From an uncultured Lachnobacterium sp. (GTDB lineage Bacteria > Bacillota > Clostridia > Lachnospirales > Lachnospiraceae), in contig URQG01000149.1 in NCBI GenBank assembly GCA_900549895.1, positions 1 through 5,245 on the forward strand: a stretch of DNA of 5,245 bases, given 5' to 3'. This document shows, piece by piece, positions 5,240 through 5,245 of this stretch. The translations under genes and the position numbers were made by a program. The notes beneath the pieces are model-generated. The model was given only the letters and a program-made list of their open reading frames with translations, had not been told where the DNA came from and searched no databases. How positions within the stretch are numbered: position 1 is the first letter of the stretch; every line of letters starts with the position of its first letter.

Positions 5240-5245
5240 ATTTGT

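Overview
This window looks like one end of a draft-genome contig from a Gram-positive anaerobe of the Clostridia, most likely a Lachnospiraceae-type gut or rumen bacterium. That placement is inferred from four things: an oxygen-sensitive class III ribonucleotide reductase activase, a class B sortase with a TPKTG-type wall-anchored substrate, a FliB-type flagellin lysine methylase, and strong AGGAGG-like ribosome binding sites. No 16S or other taxonomic marker is present. The first 34 bases are not genomic: they match the Illumina Nextera read-2 transposase adapter, including the 19-bp Tn5 mosaic end. Biological sequence therefore starts at about position 35.

Left part (35-1220, + strand): a single monocistronic gene with its own promoter (about 69-101), three 8-bp tandem repeats at the expected transcription start (107-130), and a clear ribosome binding site. 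It encodes a DRE-TIM/HMGL-like aldolase of unknown substrate (162-1133). A strong hairpin terminator (1179-1219) follows and probably works in both directions, because the next gene converges on it.

Right part (1273-5239, - strand): five tightly packed genes read leftwards and probably form one operon. In transcription order they are a class B sortase with a long cytoplasmic N-terminus; a secreted cohesin-domain protein with an Asn/Ser/Gln tandem-repeat stalk and a TPKTG sorting signal; NrdG, the radical-SAM activase of anaerobic ribonucleotide reductase; a small multi-pass membrane protein of unknown function; and a FliB-type lysine N-methylase. The junctions are a 6-nt gap, a 1-nt overlap (TAATG), an 18-nt gap holding a ribosome binding site, and a 4-nt overlap (GTGA), so translational coupling is likely.

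The first two operon genes make a self-contained cell-surface unit: the sortase would anchor the cohesin protein to the peptidoglycan, and the N/S/Q-rich stalk would lift the cohesin domain away from the wall. The partner of the cohesin, the nrdD reductase and any flagellin gene are not in the window. I see no RNA genes, CRISPR array, prophage or insertion sequence. No stretch over 300 bases lacks a gene.
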